Shown here one piece after another: positions 1 through 8,219 of a stretch of 64,000 bases of DNA. The position numbers and the translations under genes are program-made. Numbering within the stretch: the stretch's first letter is position 1; each line of letters begins with the position of its first letter. The stretch is from Methylotenera_A sp031417915 (GTDB lineage Bacteria; Pseudomonadota; Gammaproteobacteria; Burkholderiales; Methylophilaceae): assembly GCA_031417915.1 (NCBI GenBank), contig JANOWN010000028.1:29237-93236 (forward strand), in the 5' to 3' direction. The notes below the pieces were generated by a model that saw only the letters and a program-made list of their open reading frames with translations, did not search any database and was not told the origin of the DNA.

Positions 1-417
1 TTCACAGGCTTCACGCTGAATATGGCGTAAGTAATCACTCACTTCCAGAATTAAATATTGCTTGGGCTGCTGATCAAGTTGTTGTAATTCCAGCAATAAA
101 TCTGCCGCTAATTTGCCTGTTCCCGCCCCCAGCTCCAAAATACAGGCATCGCTATAAGCCAATATCTGCGCGGCTTGCGGAGCCATTGTTTTTGCAAATA
201 AAGGCGAAATTTCAGGCGCAGTGACAAAATCGCCTCCCTGCCCAAACTTTTTCGCACCACCACTGTAATAGCCCAATCTTGGCGTGTACAAAGCCATGTG
301 CATAAAGGTCGCAAAATCTATCCAATCATTATTATTTTCAATTTTTTGTTGAATTAAATTAGTTAATTGCTGGCTAAGCACTTGCGATTCTGGGCTTGAA
401 ATAGGTAATGAGGCCAT
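1..417 (-). CDS. SAM-dependent methyltransferase, MidA/NDUFAF7 family (partial)
   Basis: The first 139 codons of a gene whose 3' part lies outside the window. The visible protein matches the COG1565 (MidA/NDUFAF7) class: a GYYSGG segment near residues 49-54, GGDFVTAPEISPLF near 61-74, and the S-adenosylmethionine loop ELGAGTG at 95-101. Family members methylate an arginine of a respiratory-complex subunit in mitochondria; the bacterial substrate is not settled. The ATG at 417 lies only 38 bp from the divergent pteridine reductase start, so the two promoters must overlap. The stop codon is not visible, so truncation cannot be judged. Confidence 0.85.
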   Translation of the reverse strand, partial: MASLPISSPESQVLSQQLTNLIQQKIENNNDWIDFATFMHMALYTPRLGYYSGGAKKFGQGGDFVTAPEISPLFAKTMAPQAAQILAYSDACILELGAGTGKLAADLLLELQQLDQQPKQYLILEVSDYLRHIQREACE

Positions 418-420
418 AAG

Positions 421-440
421 CCATTATAATATTTTGCAAT
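421..440. promoter_or_regulatory. Shared -10 region between two divergent genes
   Basis: The 38-bp gap between the divergent genes contains the self-complementary octamer ATTATAAT at 423-430, which supplies a TATAAT-like hexamer on both strands. No convincing -35 hexamer is visible on either side. A bidirectional promoter is inferred from spacing and this motif only. Confidence 0.35.
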
Positions 441-455
441 CAAAGAGAGTAAAAA

Positions 456-1208
456 TTGAATTCAACATCAAACAACAAAGTGATATTAATTACCGGCGGC
501 GCCAAGCGCGTAGGCGCGGCGATTTGTCGCGAGCTGCATGCTAACGGCGCTAATTTAATGATTCACTACAAAACCAGCATTAACGAGGCGCGCGCCTTGC
601 AGGCCGAGCTTAATTTGCAACGCGCCAATAGCGTGGCGATTATTCAGGGCGATTTGCTCAATATCGCCGTTTTACCTAGTTTGGTGCATGAAACCGTGAA
701 TCAGTTTGGCCGTTTAGACGCGCTGATAAACAACGCTTCGACTTATTACCCCACCGAAATTGGCGCAATTTCAGAGGAAAATTGGCAAGATTTGATGGGC
801 AGCAACCTGAAAGCGCCCATGTTTCTGGCGCAAGCAGCGGCGGCAGAATTACGCAAAAATCATGGCTGCATTGTGAATATTACAGATATGCATATTGAAC
901 GCCCGAAGAAAAGTTATGTGGTGTATAGCGTGGCAAAAGCGGGATTAGTGACGCTGACAAAATCGCTGGCGCAAGAGCTTTCGCCCGAAGTACGCGTCAA
1001 TGCGGTTGCGCCAGGCCCCGTGCAATGGCCAGAAAACAACCCGCAATTTGATGAGGTATATCGTCAGCGCGTCATCTCGCAAACCCTGCTAAAACGCGTC
1101 GGCGAAGCCACGGATATTGCAAAAGCAGTGAACTTTTTGGTAGCCGATGCGCCTTTTATAACTGGCCATGTTCTGGTGGTGGATGGCGGGCGGAGTTTGA
1201 ACTTATAA
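456..1208 (+). CDS. Pteridine reductase (short-chain dehydrogenase)
   Basis: A 250-residue Rossmann-fold SDR. The nucleotide loop TGGAKRVG (residues 13-20) fits the TGxxxRxG pattern of pteridine reductases, including the arginine expected for NADPH use. NNAS is at 92-95. The catalytic set is D144, Y157, K161: an aspartate replaces the usual SDR serine, as in PTR1-type enzymes. The segment APGPVQWPE near 185-193 is also typical. Expected reaction: NADPH-dependent reduction of dihydro-pterins or folates in the cytosol. The start is TTG, 5 bases after GAGAGT. The next conserved neighbour would normally be ttcA; here an accessory island separates them. Confidence 0.9.
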   Translation: MNSTSNNKVILITGGAKRVGAAICRELHANGANLMIHYKTSINEARALQAELNLQRANSVAIIQGDLLNIAVLPSLVHETVNQFGRLDALINNASTYYPTEIGAISEENWQDLMGSNLKAPMFLAQAAAAELRKNHGCIVNITDMHIERPKKSYVVYSVAKAGLVTLTKSLAQELSPEVRVNAVAPGPVQWPENNPQFDEVYRQRVISQTLLKRVGEATDIAKAVNFLVADAPFITGHVLVVDGGRSLNL

Positions 1209-1219
1209 TCAAGGCAAAC

Positions 1220-1927
1220 TCAGTCAACCAACCGCGCTAACTCTCGCAATTTAGCTTCAAGCAGGGGCAAACGAGCCTGGCTTGCTGCATCGCCTGGTAA
1301 ATACGCAGGTATTACAGATAAAAATTCATCATTCGCCAGCAAACCATTCAATTTTTCTGCAATATATTCTTGTAAAACTCTTGGTGTCATTTTAATTTCA
1401 ACAATAATAGAAGGCCTGCCATCAATCACTGTAATAATATCTTCCATATCGTGGCTCAGCAGCATGCCACCTTTGCCGCGACCTGCAAAAGCCTCAAATT
1501 TAGTAGCAATAAACACCGGTGCTGAGATTAAGCGAATACTAGTTTCATCATCCAATTTAAAACGTATGGCGTGCTCAATTGCCAGCGGATACCATTTATT
1601 TGCAAAACCCAATATCTTTTCGTCGGTTGGCATTACATCCACTGCCACGCCTTGATAACGCCAACGGCAAATCGGTGCATCGGCAGCCATCTCTTGTGTA
1701 AATCCCTTTGCGCGCAATTGCTTTTCTAACGCATGATAATCTTGGGTGCTTAACACGTTGGCCACAATATCAACATCATCGGTTGGGCGAATCACCTGCG
1801 CACGCTCAATGGTTACCAGCAAGCCTGCCGCGCAACCGCCCACAAACACCACCTGCTCACACAAACCGCCAAGTGCTTTTGCAATCAGCAGCAATATGGC
1901 ACGATTCGGGTCGCTCACCATGATCAT
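1220..1927 (-). CDS. Nucleotidyltransferase, AbiEii/MNT-like toxin candidate
   Basis: A 235-residue protein with the minimal nucleotidyltransferase signature: VGG at 29-31, DDVD at 50-53 for the metal-binding acidic pair, and a third acidic residue near D98 (VAVDVMP). This fold is shared by AbiEii/AbiGii and MenT toxins and by MNT proteins. Such enzymes transfer nucleotides to tRNA or to partner proteins; the target here cannot be read from sequence. Its ATG overlaps the stop of the upstream wHTH gene (ATGA), so the two are translationally coupled. The pair looks like a toxin with its regulator or antitoxin (inference). Confidence 0.75.
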   Translation of the reverse strand: MIMVSDPNRAILLLIAKALGGLCEQVVFVGGCAAGLLVTIERAQVIRPTDDVDIVANVLSTQDYHALEKQLRAKGFTQEMAADAPICRWRYQGVAVDVMPTDEKILGFANKWYPLAIEHAIRFKLDDETSIRLISAPVFIATKFEAFAGRGKGGMLLSHDMEDIITVIDGRPSIIVEIKMTPRVLQEYIAEKLNGLLANDEFLSVIPAYLPGDAASQARLPLLEAKLRELARLVD

Positions 1928-2496
1928 TGCAAACGCTCATTTAACAGCTGTATGGCTAACTCTCTCTCACGCGCCTGCCCCATACGCAAAGCGTCAAACA
2001 AGGCGAGTAACTCATACAATGGGGGAAACGCCTTGGCGGCCAATGGCAGCTTTTCATATAAAGGCATTAACGCCTGACCACGCTGATTACCTTCTGGGTG
2101 CGGCCAAACTGGCGGCATTTCTTGTGAGAACAGTACCTTATCACTTAACGGTGGCACGCCGTAAGCGGTGGCAAAGCCGATAGTCACTTCACCGCGCACA
2201 GCAGGGTAGCAGTAAGCTGCACCATACATCACAAACTCCCGAATTGCTTGCATGACTGGGCGAAACTCATTGCCTGCATCTACCAACAAGCGTGCAGCAA
2301 TTAAGCGCTGCACAGAGGCATGTACTTCAAACTGAGAAAGCATCATTAGTTTAGCCAATGCAGCATAAGAGTATCGCGACTCTCTGCGTATAATGACCAA
2401 CATAAACAATACTGCCAAATCTAAAGGCTTTAACCCCCATTGGCGGTTGCTTGCGCGACGCATGGACGCTGATTTTTGATTGTCTGAAAAATACAT
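1924..2496 (-). CDS. Winged-helix protein paired with the nucleotidyltransferase
   Basis: A 190-residue protein with a probable winged helix at about residues 25-75 (a DLAVLFMLVIIRRES helix followed by YAALAKLMMLSQFEVHASVQRL). The C-terminal half is a proline- and leucine-rich helical region with no family I can name. It sits first in a two-gene unit, overlapping the nucleotidyltransferase by ATGA. AAGGTG lies 6 bases before the ATG. A perfect palindrome overlaps its predicted -10 box, as expected for an autoregulated antitoxin-type repressor. Function is inferred from context; the sequence shows only the DNA-binding fold. Confidence 0.65.
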   Translation of the reverse strand: MYFSDNQKSASMRRASNRQWGLKPLDLAVLFMLVIIRRESRYSYAALAKLMMLSQFEVHASVQRLIAARLLVDAGNEFRPVMQAIREFVMYGAAYCYPAVRGEVTIGFATAYGVPPLSDKVLFSQEMPPVWPHPEGNQRGQALMPLYEKLPLAAKAFPPLYELLALFDALRMGQARERELAIQLLNERLQ

Positions 2497-2513
2497 ATAC
2501 TACACCTTATATG

Positions 2514-2534
2514 CTATATGCATACAGCATATAG
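2514..2534 (-). promoter_or_regulatory. Palindromic operator over the wHTH promoter (copy 1)
   Basis: CTATATGC-ATACA-GCATATAG is a perfect 8-bp-arm palindrome. It covers a minus-strand -10 box (TATATG, 2533-2528) that lies 16 bp from a -35 box TTGACT (2555-2550). Its shared core TATATGCATACAGCATATA recurs exactly at 2644-2662. The position over the -10 fits repression by the product of the gene that follows. Confidence 0.6.
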
Positions 2535-2639
2535 TAGTCATACAAATAAAGTCAATAGTTTAATTAGCTAATAAATAAGCAATATGTGCTCATTTACGAC
2601 GACATTCGCTATTTTAGAAGTACGAATAGTCAACTTCAT

Positions 2640-2666
2640 ATGTTATATGCATACAGCATATAACAT
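2640..2666. promoter_or_regulatory. Palindromic operator, copy 2, with longer arms
   Basis: A perfect inverted repeat with 11-bp arms (ATGTTATATGC) and the same ATACA centre as copy 1. The 19-base core is identical in both copies, 129 bp apart. It lies 4 bp past the ParE stop codon and upstream of the wHTH promoter. There is no T-tract, so it is not a normal terminator. It may be a distal operator allowing looping, or a leftover of operator duplication when the two modules were joined. Confidence 0.5.
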
Positions 2667-2669
2667 TGC

Positions 2670-2969
2670 TTAACGATAATCATCGTCCCGCTGATGCCTT
2701 ACCGCTAAAATCGTGACGATATTTTCTTCTTCTATCTCAAACAATGCCACATAGCCGTTTGCGCCAAAGCTAATAACTAGCTCGCGCAAAAAGGGCGTGT
2801 CTGCTTTGGCTTTTCTGCAAGTAAACGGGAATGTATTAAGTAGCTCAATGGCTTTATTGATGGTTTCTAGCGCGTGGTTTGCGGCTTGCACATCTTGCAC
2901 AAGCAAAAAAGTATAAATCCGTTTAATGTCATCGCGTGCTGTTTTGGTAAAGCGTATTCGGTAGCTCAA
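2670..2969 (-). CDS. RelE/ParE-family toxin
   Basis: A 99-residue protein typical of ParE toxins: the opening MSYRIRFTKTARDDIKRIYTFL, a central helix, the strand RKAKADTPFLRELVISFGANGYVALFEI, and the closing strand VTILAVRHQRDDDYR. ParE members poison DNA gyrase, while RelE members cleave mRNA on the ribosome; this one fits ParE better by overall pattern. It lies 11 bp after its antitoxin gene on the same strand, the usual antitoxin-first order. Confidence 0.85.
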   Translation of the reverse strand: MSYRIRFTKTARDDIKRIYTFLLVQDVQAANHALETINKAIELLNTFPFTCRKAKADTPFLRELVISFGANGYVALFEIEEENIVTILAVRHQRDDDYR

Positions 2970-2980
2970 AATACTTAACT

Positions 2981-3241
2981 TTATTCAGCAGCTTTGTTAA
3001 GCATTTCGCCCAATTCAGCCATTACACTTTCTGCCGAATAATATTCTTGGTTAGCCTTTGCTTCATCACGCGATTTGATTCCACGGGCTATAAACGCTTG
3101 GTTATGTAGGCGCCGCTCTATATTTGTTCGTAATGATTCCTCCACAAAGCTAGATAACGTTTCGCCGCTAGCAAGCACACTTTGTAAGGCTTCTCTCAAT
3201 TTAGGCTCTACGCGCAATGCGGGTATTGTGGCAGTTTTCAT
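2981..3241 (-). CDS. Ribbon-helix-helix antitoxin (YacA/ParD-like)
   Basis: An 86-residue protein. The N-terminal half (TIPALRVEPKLREALQSVL, then GETLSSFVEESLRTNIERR) fits a ribbon-helix-helix domain for DNA binding and dimerisation. The C-terminal half (RDEAKANQEYYSAESVMAELGEML) is the likely toxin-wrapping tail. It precedes the ParE-type toxin. A strong ribosome binding site, AGGAG, sits 6 bases before the ATG, and a 7-bp-arm inverted repeat lies just upstream as a probable autoregulatory operator. Confidence 0.8.
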   Translation of the reverse strand: MKTATIPALRVEPKLREALQSVLASGETLSSFVEESLRTNIERRLHNQAFIARGIKSRDEAKANQEYYSAESVMAELGEMLNKAAE

Positions 3242-3254
3242 ACGTAACTCCTAT

Positions 3255-3276
3255 TTGTAATTCATTTGCATTACAA
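3255..3276 (-). promoter_or_regulatory. Inverted-repeat operator upstream of the RHH antitoxin
   Basis: TTGTAAT and ATTACAA form perfect 7-bp arms around an 8-bp centre, starting 14 bp upstream of the antitoxin ATG. RHH antitoxins usually repress their own operon through such sites. It differs in sequence from the palindromes of the neighbouring nucleotidyltransferase module, so the two modules appear independently controlled. Confidence 0.5.
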
Positions 3277-3322
3277 TATCACACTTTTAAAATAACTCAG
3301 CTATTCTCGTATAATGCTAAGC

Positions 3323-4225
3323 ATGATTAAACATTTACCCGATAACCATTCCAACAATTTTATCAAGTTAAGAAAAAGCCTAATCTCGTCCACTGGTAAA
3401 GCTATTGGCGATTACAACATGATTGAGGATGGCGACACCGTGCTGGTGTGCATGAGCGGTGGCAAAGATAGTTACACCATGCTGATGATGTTGCTAGCTT
3501 TGCAAGAGCGCGCGCCGATTGACTTTAAACTTATCGCCATGAATTTAGACCAGAAGCAGCCGAATTTTCCTGAACATATTTTGCCTGAGTATTTTAAAAG
3601 TTTGGGCGTGGATTACCGCATTGTGGAAGCCGATACTTATTCGATTGTAAAAGAGAAAATACCTGAAGGCGCGACCACTTGCAGCCTGTGTAGTCGCTTA
3701 CGGCGCGGCATTATTTACACCACGGCAAAACAGCTAGGAGCCAATAAAATAGCGCTTGGGCACCATAGAGATGACATTGTAGAAACGCTGTTTTTGAATA
3801 TGTTTTTTGGCGCAAAATTAAAAGCTATGCCGCCAAAATTGGCGACGAATGATAAACAAAATATCGTCATCCGTCCGTTGGCGTATTGCAGCGAGAAAGA
3901 CATTGCCAGCTACGCGCGGCAAATGGCGTTCCCCATCATTCCCTGCGATTTATGCGGCTCGCAGCCAAACTTGCAGCGCCAAAACGTCAAAGCGATGTTA
4001 CAAAAATGGGAGCTTGAGCAACCAGGCCGCGTGAATAATATCTTCCGCGCCATTGGCAATGTCGAGCCTTCACACTTGGCTGATTTTGATTTATATGACT
4101 TTAAAAGTTTAAGCCAGGCCAAAGCTGAAGACGAAGATCCGCTATTTGGGGATATTGCCAATGATGGTGCGGCATTGAGCATAGCCAGCAATGATGGAAA
4201 GCGCATAGAATTTATCCGCAATTGA
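3323..4225 (+). CDS. ttcA: tRNA 2-thiocytidine(32) synthetase TtcA
   Basis: A PP-loop ATPase that thiolates C32 of certain tRNAs using a [4Fe-4S] cluster. Visible: SGGKDS at residues 45-50, the cluster cysteines CSLC at about 120-123 and CDLCGSQ at about 208-211, and the long conserved stretch NLDQKQPNFPEHILPEY. Length (300) is normal. An ATG at 3314 is also in frame, but a TATAAT hexamer (3310-3315) overlaps it, so I prefer the ATG at 3323. No Shine-Dalgarno is visible before either, so the message may be leaderless. The C-terminal ~30 residues after the FDL..FKSL motif are variable. Confidence 0.95.
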   Translation: MIKHLPDNHSNNFIKLRKSLISSTGKAIGDYNMIEDGDTVLVCMSGGKDSYTMLMMLLALQERAPIDFKLIAMNLDQKQPNFPEHILPEYFKSLGVDYRIVEADTYSIVKEKIPEGATTCSLCSRLRRGIIYTTAKQLGANKIALGHHRDDIVETLFLNMFFGAKLKAMPPKLATNDKQNIVIRPLAYCSEKDIASYARQMAFPIIPCDLCGSQPNLQRQNVKAMLQKWELEQPGRVNNIFRAIGNVEPSHLADFDLYDFKSLSQAKAEDEDPLFGDIANDGAALSIASNDGKRIEFIRN

Positions 4226-4328
4226 TCATCAAACACGATATTTATTCAAAGGCTTATTGTCTTATCACCAATTAGCTTGCTATTATCTAGCCAATTCCAA
4301 ATGAGTTGCACTTAAATTCAAGGTTTAA

Positions 4329-6905
4329 ATGTCCAAATTACTGATTGTAGAATCGCCTTCTAAAGCCAAAACGCTTAAAAAATATCTCGGCAATGATTTC
4401 GAAGTATTGGCTTCGTACGGCCATGTGCGTGATTTAATCCCCAAAAATGGCGCGGTTGACCCCGCCAACAGTTTCGCCATGAAATATGAGGTGATTGACC
4501 GCAACGCCAAGCACATGGATGCGATTACCAAGGCAGTAAAAGTGGCTGATAGCATTTACCTCGCAACCGACCCTGACCGTGAAGGCGAAGCGATTTCGTG
4601 GCATATTGCCGAGATTTTGGCCGAGAAAAAATTACTCAAAAATAAATTACTCAAACGCGTAGAGTTCAACGAAATTACGCAAACAGCGGTAAAAAACGCC
4701 ATAGATAACCCGCGTGATATTGCCATGAACTTAGTCAATGCCCAGCAAGCGCGCCGTGCGCTGGATTATTTAGTTGGTTTTAATTTATCACCATTATTAT
4801 GGAAAAAAATCCGTCGCGGCCTTTCTGCAGGCCGCGTGCAAAGCCCAGCTTTAAGATTAATCGTAGAGCGCGAGTTGGAAATTGAAGCATTTAAGAATCA
4901 AGAATATTGGACGATTCACCTTGATGCGCTAAAACACGCGCACAGTTTTAACGCCAAGCTGATTCAATTTAACGGCGAAAAAGTTGAGCAATTTACGGTG
5001 ATTAACCACGACCAACAAGCGGACATTGTGGGCAAATTACTGATTGCCAGCGCTGGCAAAACCACCGTTTCGCGCGTTGAAAAGAAACAGCGCAGCCGCA
5101 GCCCTGCCGCGCCGTTTACTACATCTACCTTGCAACAAGAAGCAGTGCGTAAGCTTGGCTTTACCACTTCGCGCGCCATGCGCGTAGCACAACAACTATA
5201 CGAGGGCGTAGATGTTGGCTCTGGGACGACTGGTTTAATCACTTATATGCGTACCGATTCGTTTAGCATGGCTACGGAAGCGGTGATGAGCATTCGTGAT
5301 TACGTGAAGAAAAATTTCGAGGCGGATTACTTACCTAAATCGCCGATTATGTACAAAACCAAAGCCAAAAACGCGCAAGAAGCGCATGAGGCGATTCGCC
5401 CAACAAATATAGCGCGCAGCCCAACGGCGATGCGCCAATATTTAAATGACGAGCAATTTAAACTCTACGAAATGATTTGGAAACGAAGCTTGGCTTGCCA
5501 AATGTCGCCCGCCAAATTTGATGCGGTGAGTGTGGATTTAGCCGTTGGCCAAGGATTAAATAGTGAAGCCAATTTGTTCCGCGCCACGGGTCAAACCCTA
5601 GTGTTTCCAGGCTTTATCGCGGTATATATGGAAGGCCGTGATGACGAGGAGGAGGAAGGCGAGTCTAAATTGCCGCACTTAGAAACGGGCGAAATTTTAA
5701 CCGTGGATAAAATCTATGGCGACCAGCATTTTACCGAGCCGCCACCGCGTTATGGCGAGGCCAGTTTGGTGAAAATTTTAGAAGAATACGGCATTGGCCG
5801 CCCTTCTACTTACGCCAGCATTATTAGCACCCTGCAAGATCGTGAATATGTAATCCTCGACAAAAAACGCTTTACACCGACCGATGTGGGCCGTGTGGTG
5901 GCGAAGTTTTTAACCGAACATTTCACCAAGTACGTTGACTATGACTTTACTGCCAACTTGGAAAATGCGCTGGATAACGTGGCCGATGGCTCGCGCGAGT
6001 GGATTCCACTGATGGATGAGTTTTGGCAGGGCTTTAACAGCCAAATTATCAGCAAAGCCGATGTTGACCGCCCAGGCAACGAATTAATTGATGAAGCTTG
6101 CCCAAAATGCGGCAAACCGCTGCAAAAACAATTAAGCAGATATGGCACATTTATTGGCTGTACGGGTTATAACGACGAGCCAAAATGCGATTACAAACGC
6201 AGCATGAATGGCAGCGCGCAAGCGGGTGCTGACCCAGTGACGATTGGTGTGGATGCAGATTCTGGTAAAGAAATTTACTTGATGAACGGGCCGTATGGAC
6301 CGTATTTACAAGTAGGCGTAGTGGTTGAAGGTGAAAAGAAAAAACCAAAACGCGTGAGTATTCCCAAAGAAATTCCACTGGCCGATGTCAATATTGATAC
6401 TGCCATTATGTTGTTATCATTGCCGCGCGATTTAGGCTTGCATCCTGAAACCAACAAAAAAGTCATCGCCAATATTGGCCGTTTTGGGCCTTATGTAAAT
6501 CATGATGCCAAATTTAAATCGATTCCTAAAAGCGAAAGTGTATTTGCAATTGATTTAGCGGGTGCTGTTGCCTTGCTGGCGGCCGCCAATACTAGGCCCG
6601 CGCCAATTGCGGATTTGGGTGCGCATCCTTCTGGTGAAGGTCGCGTAGAGATTTTTGCGGGCCGCTATGGGCCTTATGTGCAGCATGCCAAAATTCGCGC
6701 AACCATACCAAAAAGCATTGAGCCTGAAAGCTTAACAATTGAGGAAGCGCTAGGATTGTTGGCCGAAAAAGCAGCAAAAGATGAGGTTGGCGGCAAAACT
6801 GGTGGCAAAAAAACATTCGTGAAAAAAGCGGCTGTGAAAAAACCTGTCACTAAAAAAGCAGCGGCTAAAAAGCCTGCTGTGAGAAAAGCAACCAGCAAGA
6901 AATAG
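4329..6905 (+). CDS. topA: DNA topoisomerase I
   Basis: Type IA topoisomerase that relaxes negative supercoils. The TOPRIM domain shows E8 (IVESPSKAK) and DPDRE at 81-85. The nucleophile is Y306 in GLITYMRTDS. A C4 zinc-finger-like segment (CPKCGKP, later CTGYNDEPKC) lies near residues 590-625, followed by repeats of the RFGPYV/GRYGPYV type at about 645-790. A tail of roughly 35 residues made of K, A, P, T and V follows; such basic tails are common in betaproteobacterial TopA and probably bind DNA. Length 858 is normal. Transcription ends at a strong hairpin shared with the convergent gene. Confidence 0.97.
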   Translation: MSKLLIVESPSKAKTLKKYLGNDFEVLASYGHVRDLIPKNGAVDPANSFAMKYEVIDRNAKHMDAITKAVKVADSIYLATDPDREGEAISWHIAEILAEKKLLKNKLLKRVEFNEITQTAVKNAIDNPRDIAMNLVNAQQARRALDYLVGFNLSPLLWKKIRRGLSAGRVQSPALRLIVERELEIEAFKNQEYWTIHLDALKHAHSFNAKLIQFNGEKVEQFTVINHDQQADIVGKLLIASAGKTTVSRVEKKQRSRSPAAPFTTSTLQQEAVRKLGFTTSRAMRVAQQLYEGVDVGSGTTGLITYMRTDSFSMATEAVMSIRDYVKKNFEADYLPKSPIMYKTKAKNAQEAHEAIRPTNIARSPTAMRQYLNDEQFKLYEMIWKRSLACQMSPAKFDAVSVDLAVGQGLNSEANLFRATGQTLVFPGFIAVYMEGRDDEEEEGESKLPHLETGEILTVDKIYGDQHFTEPPPRYGEASLVKILEEYGIGRPSTYASIISTLQDREYVILDKKRFTPTDVGRVVAKFLTEHFTKYVDYDFTANLENALDNVADGSREWIPLMDEFWQGFNSQIISKADVDRPGNELIDEACPKCGKPLQKQLSRYGTFIGCTGYNDEPKCDYKRSMNGSAQAGADPVTIGVDADSGKEIYLMNGPYGPYLQVGVVVEGEKKKPKRVSIPKEIPLADVNIDTAIMLLSLPRDLGLHPETNKKVIANIGRFGPYVNHDAKFKSIPKSESVFAIDLAGAVALLAAANTRPAPIADLGAHPSGEGRVEIFAGRYGPYVQHAKIRATIPKSIEPESLTIEEALGLLAEKAAKDEVGGKTGGKKTFVKKAAVKKPVTKKAAAKKPAVRKATSKK

Positions 6906-6921
6906 GCTGCTGTCGATTTTA

Positions 6922-6971
6922 GCAATAAAAAAGTAGCACCAAATATTAATTGGGCGCTGCTTTTTTATTGC
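6922..6971. terminator. Bidirectional terminator between topA and the PBP7-type gene
   Basis: A 16-bp stem: GCAATAAAAAAGTAGC (6922-6937) pairs with GCTGCTTTTTTATTGC (6956-6971) with one G-U pair. The T-tract on one strand and A-tract on the other make it work in both directions, as expected between convergent genes. Confidence 0.85.
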
Positions 6972-6993
6972 CAAATTATTTAAAATATATTAC

Positions 6994-8025
6994 TTAGGAA
7001 ATCTTGCCTGACATAATTACGGGTTGGCTTTGGCCAGTCGCTGTGGTGCTAGGTTCGCTGTTATATTCCACCCATTTTCGAATGCGATTCGCATCACCAA
7101 TACGCGATAATTTTCCGTTAGAATCTAGCAAAACTAAAATCATCGGTTCACCCGCAATAGTCGCCTGCATCACCAAGCAACGCCCTGCCTCATTAATAAA
7201 ACCAGTTTTAGACAGGCCAATTTGCCACTCGCCACCGCGTACCAAACCATTGGTATTCACAAAACTCACTGGGTACTCGCGACCTTCAACATAAACTTCG
7301 TGCGATGGGCTAGTAGTAGCTAAGCGAATTTCAGGATACTGATAAGCCGCTTGCACCATTTTAGCCAAATCTTCTGCCGTAGAGACATTTTCACTATCTA
7401 GCCCAGTAGGGTCAGCAAAATGTGTATTTTTTAAACCTAATTCATATGCTTTAAAGTTCATGGCCTTTACAAAAGCAATTCTGCCACCTGGGTAATTATG
7501 CGCCAACGCAGACGCGGCGCGGTTCTCAGAAGCCATCAAGGCCAGTTGCAACATATCGCTACGGCTCAGTTTAGAACCAACCGACAACCTAGATCTAGTA
7601 CCTTTAAGATAATCAACATCCTCATCCGATACGTAAATTTCGTCATCCAACGATTGTTTCGCATCCAGCATCACCATCGCCGTCATCAGCTTGGTGATGG
7701 AAGCAATTGGCGTAGGCTGATTGGTATTTTTTGCGTAAATGATTTCGCCGCTATTTTGGTTAATAATCAATGCTTTACTGGATGCCAATTGCAAAATTCC
7801 GCTGCCATCGTAATCTTGTCCCAGCATAATTCTTTGTTGATTTGCAATTTGTAACTGACGCGCATGACGGAGCTTAAGGCTAACTTTTTGCCGCTTAGCC
7901 TTGTATTGGCTAGAATATATGCGTTTATGCGATTTTTTTTGTGCAGCCAACAACTCAACTGGCGAAGCAGCCAAAGTCAGCGCAATATAAAATAGCATCA
8001 TTCTTTTAAAAATTAACTTTACCAT
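6994..8025 (-). CDS. pbpG: D-alanyl-D-alanine endopeptidase, PBP7 family (peptidase S11)
   Basis: A periplasmic penicillin-binding protein that cuts peptidoglycan cross-links. The N-terminal ~28 residues form a signal peptide (hydrophobic, ending LLAAQ). The active-site triad is complete: SITK at 109-112, SEN at 166-168, KTG at 273-275. A basic, alanine-poor linker at about 30-65 precedes the catalytic domain. Length 343 is slightly above PBP7 of enterics. It lacks the long C-terminal domain of DacA-type carboxypeptidases, favouring the endopeptidase assignment. Confidence 0.88.
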   Translation of the reverse strand: MVKLIFKRMMLFYIALTLAASPVELLAAQKKSHKRIYSSQYKAKRQKVSLKLRHARQLQIANQQRIMLGQDYDGSGILQLASSKALIINQNSGEIIYAKNTNQPTPIASITKLMTAMVMLDAKQSLDDEIYVSDEDVDYLKGTRSRLSVGSKLSRSDMLQLALMASENRAASALAHNYPGGRIAFVKAMNFKAYELGLKNTHFADPTGLDSENVSTAEDLAKMVQAAYQYPEIRLATTSPSHEVYVEGREYPVSFVNTNGLVRGGEWQIGLSKTGFINEAGRCLVMQATIAGEPMILVLLDSNGKLSRIGDANRIRKWVEYNSEPSTTATGQSQPVIMSGKIS

Positions 8026-8219
8026 TGCTGCATAACCTCGTTAATGTTCGAATTAATATTATACAAATAATAGTTATTTGTCAATAACTTAGCGCCTATA
8101 TATAAAATAAGTATTAAGATTTATATTTTGTGACATTTTTGATACAAGCACTTATATTCTTACATACGACGTCACTTTATGCGAAAATGTGCCGAACCTA
8201 ATTGACCATACTACTTGCT

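Noticed and set aside
6780..6905. Lysine-rich repeats at the topA end considered as a separate repeat or frameshift
   Set aside because: They are in frame and such basic tails are usual in betaproteobacterial TopA.
8139..8166. TTGATA and TACATA as a gcvH promoter
   Set aside because: The spacer is 16 bp and both boxes are weak in an AT-rich gap; cannot be told from background.
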